The position numbers and the translations under genes are program-made. A stretch of DNA of 64,000 nucleotides from Fasciola hepatica (Eukaryota > Platyhelminthes > Trematoda > Plagiorchiida > Fasciolidae): the NCBI GenBank assembly GCA_948099385.1, contig CANUEZ040000191.1:744001-808000 (forward strand). The letters run 5' to 3'. Below the pieces are notes generated by a model. It saw only the letters and a list, made by a program, of their open reading frames with translations, was not told the DNA's origin and did not search any database. Positions 26,901 to 40,033 of the stretch are shown here, in pieces. How positions within the stretch are numbered: position 1 is the stretch's first letter; each line of letters opens with the position of its first letter.

Positions 26901-29900
26901 AATGCAATAGAGCAGTAGCAGAGTAGATTTGTATAATATGATTCCCCATGCAGCTTGACCACGGAACTGACCATTGAAAATTATGGAAGCACTGTACAGC
27001 TGTTTGATCCGCTAAGGGAATCATGAGCATTGCACATGGACAGAGCCGTCTCGGGGACACGAACAAGGGTTGGGGTGCACGAATGTCAGTCGAACACCCA
27101 AACCACAAGGCTATCCCATATGGGTCTCAACGCTTTGTTCAACATATACAATACATGATATAGCACAATCCCCAAATTGGCTTCGGCTTTCGCTTTCGCT
27201 TTGAACGGTAACAACCAAATTCTCGCACACCGATCCAATCCTATGTTCCATCACTTCTCTATGCATGGGCCTAAGTAAAACCAAGGCATTCCCTTATGAA
27301 CAATCCACACAGATTGCTCATACAATGCAATAGAGCAGTAGCAGTGTAGATTTGTATAATATGATTCTCCATGCAGCTTGACCACGGAACTGACCATTGA
27401 AAATGATGGAAGCACTGTACAGCTGTTTGATCCGCTAAGGGAATCATGAGCATTGCACATGGACAGGGCCCACTCGGAGACACGAACAAGGGTTGGGGTG
27501 AACGATTGTCAGTTGAACACCCAAACCACAAGGCTATCCGATATGGGTCTGAACGCTTTGTTCAACATATACAATACATGATATAGCAAAATCCCCAAAT
27601 TGGCTTCGGCTTTCGCTTTCGCTTTGAACGGTAACAACAAAATTCTCGCACACCGATCCAATCCTATGTTCCATCACTTCTCTATTCATGGGCCTAAGTA
27701 AAACCAAGGCATTCCCTTATGAACAATCCACACAGATTCCTCATACAATGCAATAGAGCAGTAGCAGAGTAGATTTGTATAATATGATTCTCCATGCAGC
27801 TTGACCACGGAACTGACCATTGAAAATGATGGAAGCACTGTACAGCTGTTTGATCCGCTAAGGGAATCATGAGCATTGCACATGGACAGAGCCCACACGG
27901 GGACACGAACAAGGGTTGGGGTGCACGAATGTCAGTCGAACACCCAAACCAAAAGGCTATCCCATACTGGTCTCAAAGCTTTGTTCAACATATACACTAC
28001 ATGATATAGCACAATCCCCAAATTGGCTTCGGCTTTCGCTTTCGCTTTGAACGGTAACAACCAAATTCTCGCACACCGATCCAATCCTATGTTCCATCAC
28101 TTCTCTGTTTATGGGCCTAAGTAAAACCAAGGCATTCCCTTATGAACAATCCACACAGATTCCTCATACAATGCAATGGAGCGGTAGCAGAGTAGATTTG
28201 TATAATATGATTCTCCATGAAGCGTGACCACGGAACTGACCATTGAAAATGATGGAAGCACTGTACAGCTGTTTGATCCGCTAAGGGAATCATGAGCATT
28301 GCACATGGACAGAGCCCACACGGGGACACGAACAAGGGTTGGGGTGAACGATTGTCAGTCGAACACCCAAACCACAAGGCTATCCGATATTGGTCTCTAC
28401 GCTTTGTTCAACATATACAATACATGATATAGCAAAATCCCCAAATTGGCTTCGGCTTTCGCTTTCGCTTTGAACGGTAACAACCAAATTCTCGCACACC
28501 GATTCAATCCTATGTTCCATCACTTCTCTATTTATGGGCCTAAGTAAAACCAAGGCATTCCCTTATGAACAATCCACACAGATTGCTCATACAATGCAAT
28601 AGAGCAGTAGCAGAGTAGATTTGTATAATATGATTCTCCATGCAGCTTGACCACGGAACTGACCATTGAAAATTATGGAAGCACTGTACAGCTGTTTGAT
28701 CGGCTAAGGGAATCATGAGCATTGCACATGGACAGAGCCCACACGGGGACACGAACAAGGGTTGGGGTGCACGAATGTCAGTCGAACACCCAAACCACAA
28801 GGCTATCCCATATGGGTCTCAACGCTTTGTTCAACATATACAATACATGATATAGCACAATCCCCAAATTGGCTTCGGCTTTCGCTTTCGCTTTGAACGG
28901 TAACAACCAAATTCTCGCACACCGATCCAATCCTATGTTCCATCACTTCTCTATTTATGGGCCTAAGTAAAACCAAGGCATTCCCTTATGAACAATGCAC
29001 ACAGATTGCTCATACAATGCAATGGAGCGGTAGCAGAGTAGATTTGTATAATATGTCTCTTCATGAAGCGTGACCACGGAACTGACCATTGAAATTTATG
29101 GAAGCACTGTACAGCTGTTTGATCCGCTAAGGGAATCATGAGCATTGCACATGGACAGAGCCCACACAGGGACACGAAAAAGGGTTGGGGTGAACGATTC
29201 TCAGTCGAACACCCAAACCAAAAGGCTATCCGATATGGGTCTCAAGGCTTTGTTCAACATATACACTACATGATATAGCACAATCCCCAAATTGGCTTCG
29301 GCTTTCGCTTTCGCTTTGAACGGTAACAACCAAATTCTCGCACACCGATCCAATCCTATGTTCCATGATATCTCTCTTCATGGGCCTTAGTAAAACCAAG
29401 GCATTCCCTTATGAACAATCCACACAGATTGCTCATACAATGCAATGGAGCAGTAGCAGAGTAGATTTGTATAATATGATTCCCCATGCAGCTTGACCAC
29501 GGAACTGACCATTGAAAATTATGAAAGCACTGTACAGCTGTTTGATCCTCTACGGGAATCATGAGCATTGCACATGGACAGAGCCCACACGGGGACACGA
29601 ACAAGGGTTGGGGTGAACGAATGTCAGTCGAACACCCAAACCACAAGGCTATCCGATATGGGTCTCAACGCTTTGTTCAACATATACACTACATGATATA
29701 GCACAATCCCCAAATTGGCTTCGACTTTCGCTTTCGCTTTGAACGGTAACAACCAAATTCTCGCACACCGATCCAATCCTATGTTCCATCACTTCTCTAT
29801 TTGTGGGCCTTAGTAAAACCAAGCATTCCCTTATGAACAATCCACACAGATTGCTCATACAATGCAATGGAGCAGTAGCAGAGTAAATTTGTATAATATG

Positions 29901-30653
29901 ATTCTCCATGCAGCTTGAACACTGAACTGACCATTGAATATTATGGAAGCACTGTACAGCTGTTTGATCCGCTAAGGGAATCATGAGCATTGCACATGGA
30001 CAGAGCCCACACGGGGACACGAACAAGGGTTGGGGTGAACGAATGTCAGTCGAACACCCAAACCACAAGGCTATCCGATATGGGTCTCAACGCTTTGTTC
30101 AACATATACACTACATGATATAGCACAATCCTCAAATTGGCTTCGGCTTTCGCTTTCGCTTTGAACGGTAACAACCAAATTCTCGCACACCGATCCAATC
30201 CTATGTTCCATGATATCTCTCTTCATGGGCCTTAGTAAAACCAAGGCATTCCCTTATGAACAATCCACACAGATTGCTCATACAATGCAATGGAGCAGTA
30301 GCAGAGTAGATTTGTATAATATGATTCCCCATGCAGCTTGACCACGGAACTGACCATTGAAAATTATGAAAGCACTGTACAGCTGTTTGATCCTCTACGG
30401 GAATCATGAGCATTGCTCATGGAGAGAGCCAACTCGGAGACACGAACAAGGGTTGGGGTGCACGAATGTCAGTCGAACACCCAAACCACAAGGCTATCCG
30501 ATATGGGTCTCAACGCTTTGTTCAACATATACAATACATGATATAGCACAATCCCCAAATTGGCTTCGGCTTTCGCTTTCGCTTTGAACGGTAACAACCA
30601 AATTCTCGCACACCGATCCAATCCTATGTTCCATCACTTCTCTATTTATGGGC
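17960..30653 (+). repeat. Monomer run marked by GTGCACGAATG variant
   Basis: Monomers start at 17960, 18383, 18806, 19229, 19652, 20075, 20498, 20921, 21344, 21773, 22196, 22619, 23042, 23465, 23888, 24311, 24734, 25157, 25580, 26002, 26425, 26848, 27271, 27694, 28117, 28540, 28963, 29386, 29809 and 30231. The variant GGGGTGCACGAATG (ApaLI site GTGCAC) replaces GGGGTGAACGAATG in many copies between about 19034 and 30470, and I saw it nowhere else. CTTGACCACGGAACTG is the usual form here. ACCATATTCTCGC, CCACACAGGGACACG and GATTCTCAGTCG recur in subsets, showing local spread. No fixed higher-order unit dominates. Similar copies reappear one to four monomers apart. Confidence 0.85.
21681..21710 (+). 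repeat. TTTCGC hexamer tract expanded by one unit
   Basis: The tract reads GGC followed by three TTTCGC units and then TTTGAACGG. Most monomers have two TTTCGC units. The extra unit makes this monomer (21344-21772) 429 bp, still a multiple of three. Slippage within the short tract is the simple explanation. Confidence 0.9.
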
Positions 30654-31076
30654 CTAAGTAAAACCAAGGCATTCCCTTATGAAAAATCCACACAGATTGC
30701 TCATACAATGCAATAGAGCAGTAGCAGAGTAGAGTTGTATAATATGATTCTCCATGCAGCTTGAACGCCGGAGTGATCATTGCAAATAATGGAAGCACTG
30801 TACGGCTGTTTGATCCGCTACGGGAATCATGAGCATTGCACATGGACAGAGCCCACTCGGAGACACGAACAAGGGTTGGGGTGAACGATTGTCAGTCGAA
30901 CACCCAAACCACAAGGCTATCCCATATGGGTCTCAAAGCTTTGTTCAACATATACAATACATGATATAGCACAATCCCCAAATTGGCTTCGGCTTTCGCT
31001 TTCGCTTTGAACGGTAACAACCAAATTCTCGCACACCGATCCAATCCTATGTTTCATCACTTCTCTATTTATGGGC
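29386..31076 (+). repeat. 845-bp dimer duplication
   Basis: The monomer starts at 29386 and 30231 share the private junction CATGATATCTCTCTTCATGG (about 29364 and 30209) and GATCCTCTACGGGAATCATG (about 29544 and 30389), 845 bp apart. The monomer between them (29809) has TTTGTGGGCCTTAG and a 1-bp loss in CCAAGCATTCCC. Just after the second copy the sequence departs, with CTCATGGAGAGAGCC near 30417. Monomer 30654 has unusual changes, GAACGCCGGAGTGATCATTG near 30765, seen in no other copy. Confidence 0.8.
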
Positions 31077-33250
31077 CTAAGTAAAACCAAGGCATTCCCT
31101 TATGAACAATCCACACAGATTGCTCATACAATGCAATAAAGCAGTAGCAGAGTAGATTTGTATAATATGATTCTCCATGCAGCTTGAACACTGAGCTGAC
31201 CATTGAAAATGATGGAAGCACTGTACAGCTATTTGATCCGCTACGGGAATCATGAGCATTACACATGGAGAGAGCCAACTCCGAGACACGAACAAGGGTT
31301 GGGGTGAACGAATGTCAGTTGAACACCTGAACCACAAGGCTATCCCATATGGGTCTCAACGCTTTGTTCAACATATACACTACATGATATAGCACAATCC
31401 CCAAATTGGCTTCGACTTTCGCTTTCGCTTTGAACGGTAACAACCAAATTCTCGCACACCGATCCAATCCTATGTTTCATCACTTCTCTATTTATGGGCC
31501 TAAGTAAAACCAAGGCATTCCCTTATGAACAATCCACACAGATTGCTCATACAATGCAATAGAGCAGTAGCAGAGTAGATTTGTATAATATGATTCTCCA
31601 TGCAGCTTGACCACGGAACTGACCATTGAAAATGATGGAAGCACTGTACAGCTGTTTGATCCGCTAAGGGAATCATGAGCATTGCACATGGACAGAGCCC
31701 ACACGGGGACACGAACAAGGGTTGGGGTGAACGAATGTCAGTCGAACACCCAAACCACAAGGCTATCCCATATGGGTCTCAACGCTTTGTTCAACATATA
31801 CACTACATGATATAGCACAATCCCCAAATTGGCTTCGACTTTCGCTTTCGCTTTGAACGGTAACAACCAAATTCTCGCACACCGATCCAGTCCTATGTTT
31901 CATCACTTCTCTATTTATGGGCCTAAGTAAAACCAAGGCATTCCCTTATGAACAATCCACACAGATTGCTCATACAATGCAATAGAGCAGTAGCAGAGTA
32001 GATTCGTAAAATATGATTCTCCATGCAGCTTGAACACTGAACTGACCATTGAAAATGATGGAAGCACTGTACAGCTGTTTGATCCGCTAACGGAATCATG
32101 AGCATTGCACATGGACAGAGCCCACACGGGGACACGAACAAGGGTTGGGGTGAACGAATGTCAGTCGAACACCCAAACTACAAGGCTATCCCATATGGGT
32201 CTGAACGCTTTGTTCAACATATACAATACATGATATAGCACAATCTCCAAATTGGCTTCGGCTTTCGCTTTCGCTTTGAACGGTAACAACCAAATTCTCG
32301 CACACGATCCAATCTTTTGTTCCATCACTTCTCTATTTATGGGCCTAAGTAAAACCAAGGCATTCCCTTATGAACAATCCACACAGATTGCTCATACAAT
32401 GCAATAAAGCAGTAGCAGAGTAGATTTGTATAATATGATTCCCCATGCAGCTTGAACACTGAGCTGACCATTGAAAATGATGGAAGCACTGTACAGCTAT
32501 TTGATCCGCTACGGGAATCATGAGCATTACACATGGAGAGAGCCAACTCCGAGACACGAACAAGGGTTGGGGTGAACGAATGTCAGTTGAACACCTGAAC
32601 CACAAGGCTATCCCATATGGGTCTCAACGCTTTGTTCAACATATACACTACATGATATAGCACAATCCCCAAATTGGCTTCCGCTTTCGCTTTCGCTTTG
32701 AACGGTAACAACCAAATTCTCGCACACCGATCCAATCCTATGTTTCATCACTTCTCTATTTATGGGCCTAAGTAAAACCAAGGCATTCCCTTATGAACAA
32801 TCCACACAGATTGCTCATACACTGCAATAGAGCAGTAGCAGAGTAGATTTGTATAATATGATTCTCCATGCAGCTTGAACACTGAACTGACCATTGAAAA
32901 TGATGGAAGCACTGTACAGCTGTTTGATCCGCTAAGGGAATCATGAGCATTGCACATGGACAGAGCCCACACGGGGACACGAACAAGGGTTGGGGTGAAC
33001 GAATGTCAGTCGAACACCCAAACTACAAGGCTATCCCATATGGGTCTAAACGCTTTGTTCAACATATACACTACATGATATAGCACAATCCCCAAATTGG
33101 CTTCGACTTTCGCTTTCGCTTTGAACGGTAACAACCAAATTCTCGCACACCGATCCAGTCCTATGTTCCATCACTTCTATATTTATGGGCCTAAGTAAAA
33201 CCAAGGCATTCCCTTATGAACAATCCACACAGATTGCTCATACAATGCAA
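31077..33250 (+). repeat. 3-monomer higher-order repeat (1268 bp)
   Basis: Monomers start at 31077, 31500, 31923 | 32345, 32768, 33191. The first of each trio carries CAATAAAGCAGTAG and a cluster near 31227 and 32495: CTATTTGATCCGCTACGGG, TTACACATGGAGAGAGCC and CAACTCCGAGACACG. The third carries CCGCTAACGGAATC and ends with a 1-bp deletion next to two substitutions, CACACGATCCAATCTTTTG, at about 32302 and 33570. The middle copies differ more: 31500 has CCACGG and 32768 has ACACTG. The offset of 1268 bp is three monomers less one base, explained by that deletion. Confidence 0.85.
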
Positions 33251-33261
33251 TAGAGCAGTAG

Positions 33262-36200
33262 CAGAGTAGATTTGAATAACATGATTCTCCATGCAGCTTG
33301 AACACTGAACTGACCATTGAAAATGATGGAAGCACTGTACAGCTGTTTGATCCGCTAACGGAATCATGAGCATTGCACATGGACAGAGCCCACACGGGGA
33401 CACGAACAAGGGTTGGGGTGAACGAATGTCAGTCGAACACCCAAACTACAAGGCTATCCCATATGGGTCTGAACGCTTTGTTCAACATATACAATACATG
33501 ATATAGCACAATCTCCAAATTGGCTTCGGCTTTCGCTTTCGCTTTGAACGGTAACAACCAAATTCTCGCACACGATCCAATCTTTTGTTCCATCACTTCT
33601 CTATTTATGGGCCTAAGTAAAACCAAGGCATTCCCTTATGAACAATCCACACAGATTGCTCATACAATGCAATAGAGCAGTAGCAGAGTAGATTTGTATA
33701 ATATGATTCTCCATGCAGCTTGAACACTGAACTGACCATTGAAAATTATGGAAGCACTGTACAGCTGTTTGATCCGCTATGGGAATCATGAGCATTGCAC
33801 ATGGACAGAGCCCACACGGGGACACGAACAAGGGTTGGGGTGAACGAATGTCAGTCGAACACCCAAACCACAAGGCTATCCGATATGGGTCTCAACGCTT
33901 TGTTCAACATATACAATACATGATATAGCACAATCCCCAAATTGGCTTCGGCTTTCGCTTTCGCTTTGAATGGTAACAACCAAATTCTCGCACACCGATC
34001 CAATCCTATGTTCCATCACTTCTCTATTTATGGGCCTAAGTAAAACCAAGGCATTCCCTTATGAACAATCCACACAGATTGCTCATACAATGCAATGGAG
34101 CAGTAGCAGAGTAGATTTGTATAATATGATTCTCCATGCAGCTTGAACACTGAACTGACCATTGAAAATGATGGAAGCACTGTACAGCTGTTTGATCCGC
34201 TAAGGGAATCATGAGCATTGCACATGGACAGAGCCCACACGAGGACACGAACAATGGTTGGGGTGAACGATTGTCAGTCGAACACCCAAACCACAAGGCT
34301 ATCCCATATGGGTCTGAACGCTTTGTTCAACATATACACTACATGATATAGCACAATCCCCAAATTGGCTTCGGCTTTCGCTTTCGCTTTGAACGGTAAC
34401 AACCAAATTCTCGCACACCGATCCAATCCTATGTTCCATCACTTCTCTATTTATGGGCCTAAGTAAAACCAAGGCATTCCCTTATGAACAATCCACACCG
34501 ATTGCTCATACAATGCAACAGAGCAGTAGCAGAGTAGATTTGTATAATATGATTCTCCATGCAGCTTGAACATTGAACTGACCATTGGAAATTATGAAAG
34601 CACTGTACAGCTGTTTGATCCGCTAAGGGAATCATGAGCATTGCACATGGACAGAGCCCACACGGGGACACGAACAAGGGTTGGGGTGAACGAATGTCAG
34701 TCGAACACCCAAACCACAAGGCTATCCGATATGGGTGTGAACGCTTTGTTCAACATATACACTACATGATATAGCACAATCCCCAAATTGGCTTCGGCTT
34801 TCGCTTTCGCTTTGAACCGTAACAATCAATTTCTCGCACACCGATCCAATCCTATGTTCCATCACTTCTCTATTTATGGGCCTAAGTAAAACCAAGGCAT
34901 TCCCTTATGAACAATCCCCACACAGATTGCTCATACAATGCAATAGAGCAGTAGCAGAGTAGATTTGTATAATATGATTCTCCATGGAACTTGAACACTG
35001 AACTGACCATTGAAAATGATGGAAGCACTGTACAGCTGTTTGATCCGCTATGGGAATCATGAGCATTGCACATGGACAGAGCCCACTCGGAGACACGATC
35101 AAGGGTTGGGGTGAACGAATGTCAGTCGAACACCCAAACCACAAGGCTATCCCATATGGGTCTCAACGCTTTGTTCAACATATACAATACGTGATATAGC
35201 ACAATCCCCAAATTGGCTTCGGCTTTCGCTTTCGCTTTGAACGGTAACAACCATATTCTCGCACACCGATCCAATCCTATGTTCCATCACTTCTCTATTT
35301 ATGGGCCTAAGTAAAACCAAGGCATTCCCTTATGAACAATCCACACAGATTCCTCATACAATGCAACAGAGCAGTAGCAGAGTAGATTTGTATAATATGA
35401 TTCTCCATGCAGCTTGAACACTGAACTGACCATTGAAAATTATGGAAGCACTGTACAGCTGTTTGATCCGCTAAGGGAATCATGACCATTGCACATGGAC
35501 AGAGCCCACACGGGGACACGAACAAGGGTTGGGGTGAACGATTGTCAGTCGAACACCTAAACCACAAGGCTATCCGATATGGGTCTCAACGCTTTGTTCA
35601 ACATATACAATACATGATATAGCACAATCTCCAAATTGGCTTCGGCTTTCGCTTTCGCTTTGAACGGTAACAACCAAATTCTCGCACACCGATCCAATCC
35701 TATGTTCCATCACTTCTCTATTTATGGGCCTAAGTAAAACCAAGGCATTCCCTTATGAACAATCCACACAGATTGCTCATACAATGCAACAGAGCAGTAG
35801 CAGAGTAGATTTGTATAATATGATTCTCTATGCAGCTTGAACATTGAACTGACCATTGGAAATTATGAAAGCACTGTACAGCTGTTTGATCCGCTAAGGG
35901 AATCATGAGCATTGCACATGGACAGAGCCCACACGGGGACACGAACAAGAGTTGGGGTGAACGAATGTCAGTCGAACACCCAAACCACAAGGCTATCCGA
36001 TATGGGTGTGAACGCTTTGTTCAACATATACACTACATGATATAGCACAATCCCCAAATTGGCTTCGGCTTTCGCTTTCGCTTTGAACGGTAACAATCAA
36101 TTTCTCGCACACCGATCCAATCCTATGTTCCATCACTTCTCTATTTATGGGCCTAAGTAAAACCAAGGCAATCCCTTATGAACAATCCACACAGATTGCT

Positions 36201-36647
36201 CATGCAATGCAATAGAGCAGTAGCAGAGTAGATTTGTATAATATGATTCTCCATGCAGCTTGAACACTGAACTGACCATTGAAAAATATGGAAGCACTTT
36301 ACAGCTGTTTGATCCGCTATGGGAATCATGAGCATTGCACATGGACAGAGCCCACACGGGGACACGAACAAGGGTTGGGGTGAACGAATGTCAGTCGAAC
36401 ACCCAAACCACAAGGCTATCCCATATGGGTCTCAACGCTTTGTTCAACTTATACAATACGTGATAAAGCACAATCCCCAAATTGGCTTCGGCCTTCGCTT
36501 TGGCTTTGAACGGTAACAACAAATTCTCGCACACCGATCCAATCCTATGTTCCATCACTTCTCTATTTATGGGCCTAAGTAAAACCAAGGCATTCCCTTA
36601 TGAACAATCCCCACACAGATTGCTCATACAATGCACTAGAGCAGTAG
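33262..36647 (+). repeat. 8-monomer HOR, unit 1 (3386 bp)
   Basis: This unit covers monomers starting at 33613, 34036, 34459, 34882, 35307, 35730, 36153 and part of 36575. Markers shared with unit 2 at exactly 3386 bp are: GAATGGTAACAACC, CACACGAGGACACGAACAATG, CCACACCGATTGC, CATTGGAAATTATGAAAGC, TCCATGGAACTTGAAC, GAGACACGATCAAGG, CATGACCATTGCAC, TTCTCTATGCAGC, ACAAGAGTTGGGG and CACTTTACAGCTG. The left limit lies just before GATTTGAATAACATG. The right limit lies just after CAATGCACTAGAGC near 36630. Confidence 0.9.
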
Positions 36648-39600
36648 CAGAGTAGATTTGAATAACATGATTCTCCATGCAGCTTGAACACTGAACTGAC
36701 CATTGAAAATGATGGAAGCACTGTACAGCTGTTTGATCCGCTAACGGAATCATGAGCATTGCACATGGACAGAGCCCACACGGGGACACGAACAAGGGTT
36801 GGGGTGAACGAATGTCAGTCGAACACCCAAACTACAAGGCTATCCCATATGGGTCTGAACGCTTTGTTCAACATATACAATACATGATATAGCACAATCT
36901 CCAAATTGGCTTCGGCTTTCGCTTTCGCTTTGAACGGTAACAACCAAATTCTCGCACACGATCCAATCTTTTGTTCCATCACTTCTCTATTTATGGGCCT
37001 AAGTAAAACCAAGGCATTCCCTTATGAACAATCCACACAGATTGCTCATACAATGCAATAGAGCAGTAGCAGAGTAGATTTGTATAATATGATTCTCCAT
37101 GCAGCTTGAACACTGAACTGACCATTGAAAATTATGGAAGCACTGTACAGCTGTTTGATCCGCTATGGGAATCATGAGCATTGCACATGGACAGAGCCCA
37201 CACGGGGACACGAACAAGGGTTGGGGTGAACGAATGTCAGTCGAACACCCAAACCACAAGGCTATCCGATATGGGTCTCAACGCTTTGTTCAACATATAC
37301 AATACATGATATAGCACAATCCCCAAATTGGCTTCGGCTTTCGCTTTCGCTTTGAATGGTAACAACCAAATTCTCGCACACCGATCCAATCCTATGTTCC
37401 ATCACTTCTCTATTTATGGGCCTAAGTAAAACCAAGGCATTCCCTTATGAACAATCCACACAGATTGCTCATACAATGCAATGGAGCAGTAGCAGAGTAG
37501 ATTTGTATAATATGATTCTCCATGCAGCTTGAACACTGAACTGACCATTGAAAATGATGGAAGCACTGTACAGCTGTTTGATCCGCTAAGGGAATCATGA
37601 GCATTGCACATGGACAGAGCCCACACGAGGACACGAACAATGGTTGGGGTGAACGATTGTCAGTCGAACACCCAAACCACAAGGCTATCCCATATGGGTC
37701 TGAACGCTTTGTTCAACATATACACTACATGATATAGCACAATCCCCAAATTGGCTTCGGCTTTCGCTTTCGCTTTGAACGGTAACAACCAAATTCTCGC
37801 ACACCGATCCAATCCTATGTTCCATCACTTCTCTATTTATGGGCCTAAGTAAAACCAAGGCATTCCCTTATGAACAATCCACACCGATTGCTCATACAAT
37901 GCAACAGAGCAGTAGCAGAGTAGATTTGTATAATATGATTCTCCATGCAGCTTGAACATTGAACTGACCATTGGAAATTATGAAAGCACTGTACAGCTGT
38001 TTGATCCGCTAAGGGAATCATGAGCATTGCACATGGACAGAGCCCACACGGGGACACGAACAAGGGTTGGGGTGAACGAATGTCAGTCGAACACCCAAAC
38101 CACAAGGCTATCCGATATGGGTGTGAACGCTTTGTTCAACATATACACTACATGATATAGCACAATCCCCAAATTGGCTTCGGCTTTCGCTTTCGCTTTG
38201 AACCGTAACAATCAATTTCACGCACACCGATCCAATCCTATGTTCCATCACTTCTCTATTTATGGGCCTAAGTAAAACCAAGGCATTCCCTTATGAACAA
38301 TCCCCACACAGATTGCTCATACAATGCAATAGAGCAGTAGCAGAGTAGATTTGTATAATATGATTCTCCATGGAACTTGAACACTGAACTGACCATTGAA
38401 AATGATGGAAGCACTGTACAGCTGTTTGATCCGCTATGGGAATCATGAGCATTGCACATGGACAGAGCCCACTCGGAGACACGATCAAGGGTTGGGGTGA
38501 ACGAATGTCAGTCGAACACCCAAACCACAAGGCTATCCCATATGGGTCTCAACGCTTTGTTCAACATATACAATACGTGATATAGCACAATCCCCAAATT
38601 GGCTTCGGCTTTCGCTTTCGCTTTGAACGGTAACAACCATATTCTCGCACACCGATCCAATCCTATGTTCCATCACTTCTCTATTTATGGGCCTAAGTAA
38701 AACCAAGGCATTCCCTTATGAACAATCCACACAGATTCCTCATACAATGCAACAGAGCAGTAGCAGAGTAGATTTGTATAATATGATTCTCCATGCAGCT
38801 TGAACACTGAACTGACCATTGAAAATTATGGAAGCACTGTACAGCTGTTTGATCCGCTAAGGGAATCATGACCATTGCACATGGACAGAGCCCACACGGG
38901 GACACGAACAAGGGTTGGGGTGAACGATTGTCAGTCGAACACCTAAACCACAAGGCTATCCGATATGGGTCTCAACGCTTTGTTCAACATATACAATACA
39001 TGATATAGCACAATCTCCAAATTGGCTTCGGCTTTCGCTTTCGCTTTGAACGGTAACAACCAAATTCTCGCACACCGATCCAATCCTATGTTCCATCACT
39101 TCTCTATTTATGGGCCTAAGTAAAACCAAGGCATTCCCTTATGAACAATCCACACAGATTGCTCATACAATGCAACAGAGCAGTAGCAGAGTAGATTTGT
39201 ATAATATGATTCTCTATGCAGCTTGAACATTGAACTGACCATTGGAAATTATGAAAGCACTGTACAGCTGTTTGATCCGCTAAGGGAATCATGAGCATTG
39301 CACATGGACAGAGCCCACACGGGGACACGAACAAGAGTTGGGGTGAACGAATGTCAGTCGAACACCCAAACCACAAGGCTATCCGATATGGGTGTGAACG
39401 CTTTGTTCAACATATACACTACATGATATAGCACAATCCCCAAATTGGCTTCGGCTTTCGCTTTCGCTTTGAACGGTAACAATCAATTTCTCGCACACCG
39501 ATCCAATCCTATGTTCCATCACTTCTCTATTTATGGGCCTAAGTAAAACCAAGGCAATCCCTTATGAACAATCCACACAGATTGCTCATGCAATGCAATA

Positions 39601-40033
39601 GAGCAGTAGCAGAGTAGATTTGTATAATATGATTCTCCATGCAGCTTGAACACTGAACTGACCATTGAAAAATATGGAAGCACTTTACAGCTGTTTGATC
39701 CGCTATGGGAATCATGAGCATTGCACATGGACAGAGCCCACACGGGGACACGAACAAGGGTTGGGGTGAACGAATGTCAGTCGAACACCCAAACCACAAG
39801 GCTATCCCATATGGGTCTCAACGCTTTGTTCAACTTATACAATACGTGATAAAGCACAATCCCCAAATTGGCTTCGGCCTTCGCTTTGGCTTTGAACGGT
39901 AACAACAAATTCTCGCACACCGATCCAATCCTATGTTCCATCACTTCTCTATTTATGGGCCTAAGTAAAACCAAGGCATTCCCTTATGAACAATCCCCAC
40001 ACAGATTGCTCATACAATGCACTAGAGCAGTAG
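36648..40033 (+). repeat. 8-monomer HOR, unit 2 (3386 bp)
   Basis: This is the second copy, with monomers starting at 36999, 37422, 37845, 38268, 38693, 39116, 39539 and part of 39961. Reading the two copies side by side I noticed one difference: AATTTCACGC near 38214 against AATTTCTCGC in unit 1. The junction monomer at 36575 is a hybrid. Its first part (CCCCACACAG, CACTAGAGC) matches the monomer at 39961. Its second part (GATTTGAATAACATG, CTAACGG) matches the monomer at 33191. This is the footprint expected of one unequal exchange. It is the youngest large duplication in the window. Confidence 0.9.

Noticed and set aside
33262..40033. The near-identical 3386-bp pair as proof of an assembly error
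   Set aside because: The hybrid junction monomer and at least one base difference fit a real duplication. I cannot exclude an assembly artefact without reads, so it is listed as a finding with that check.
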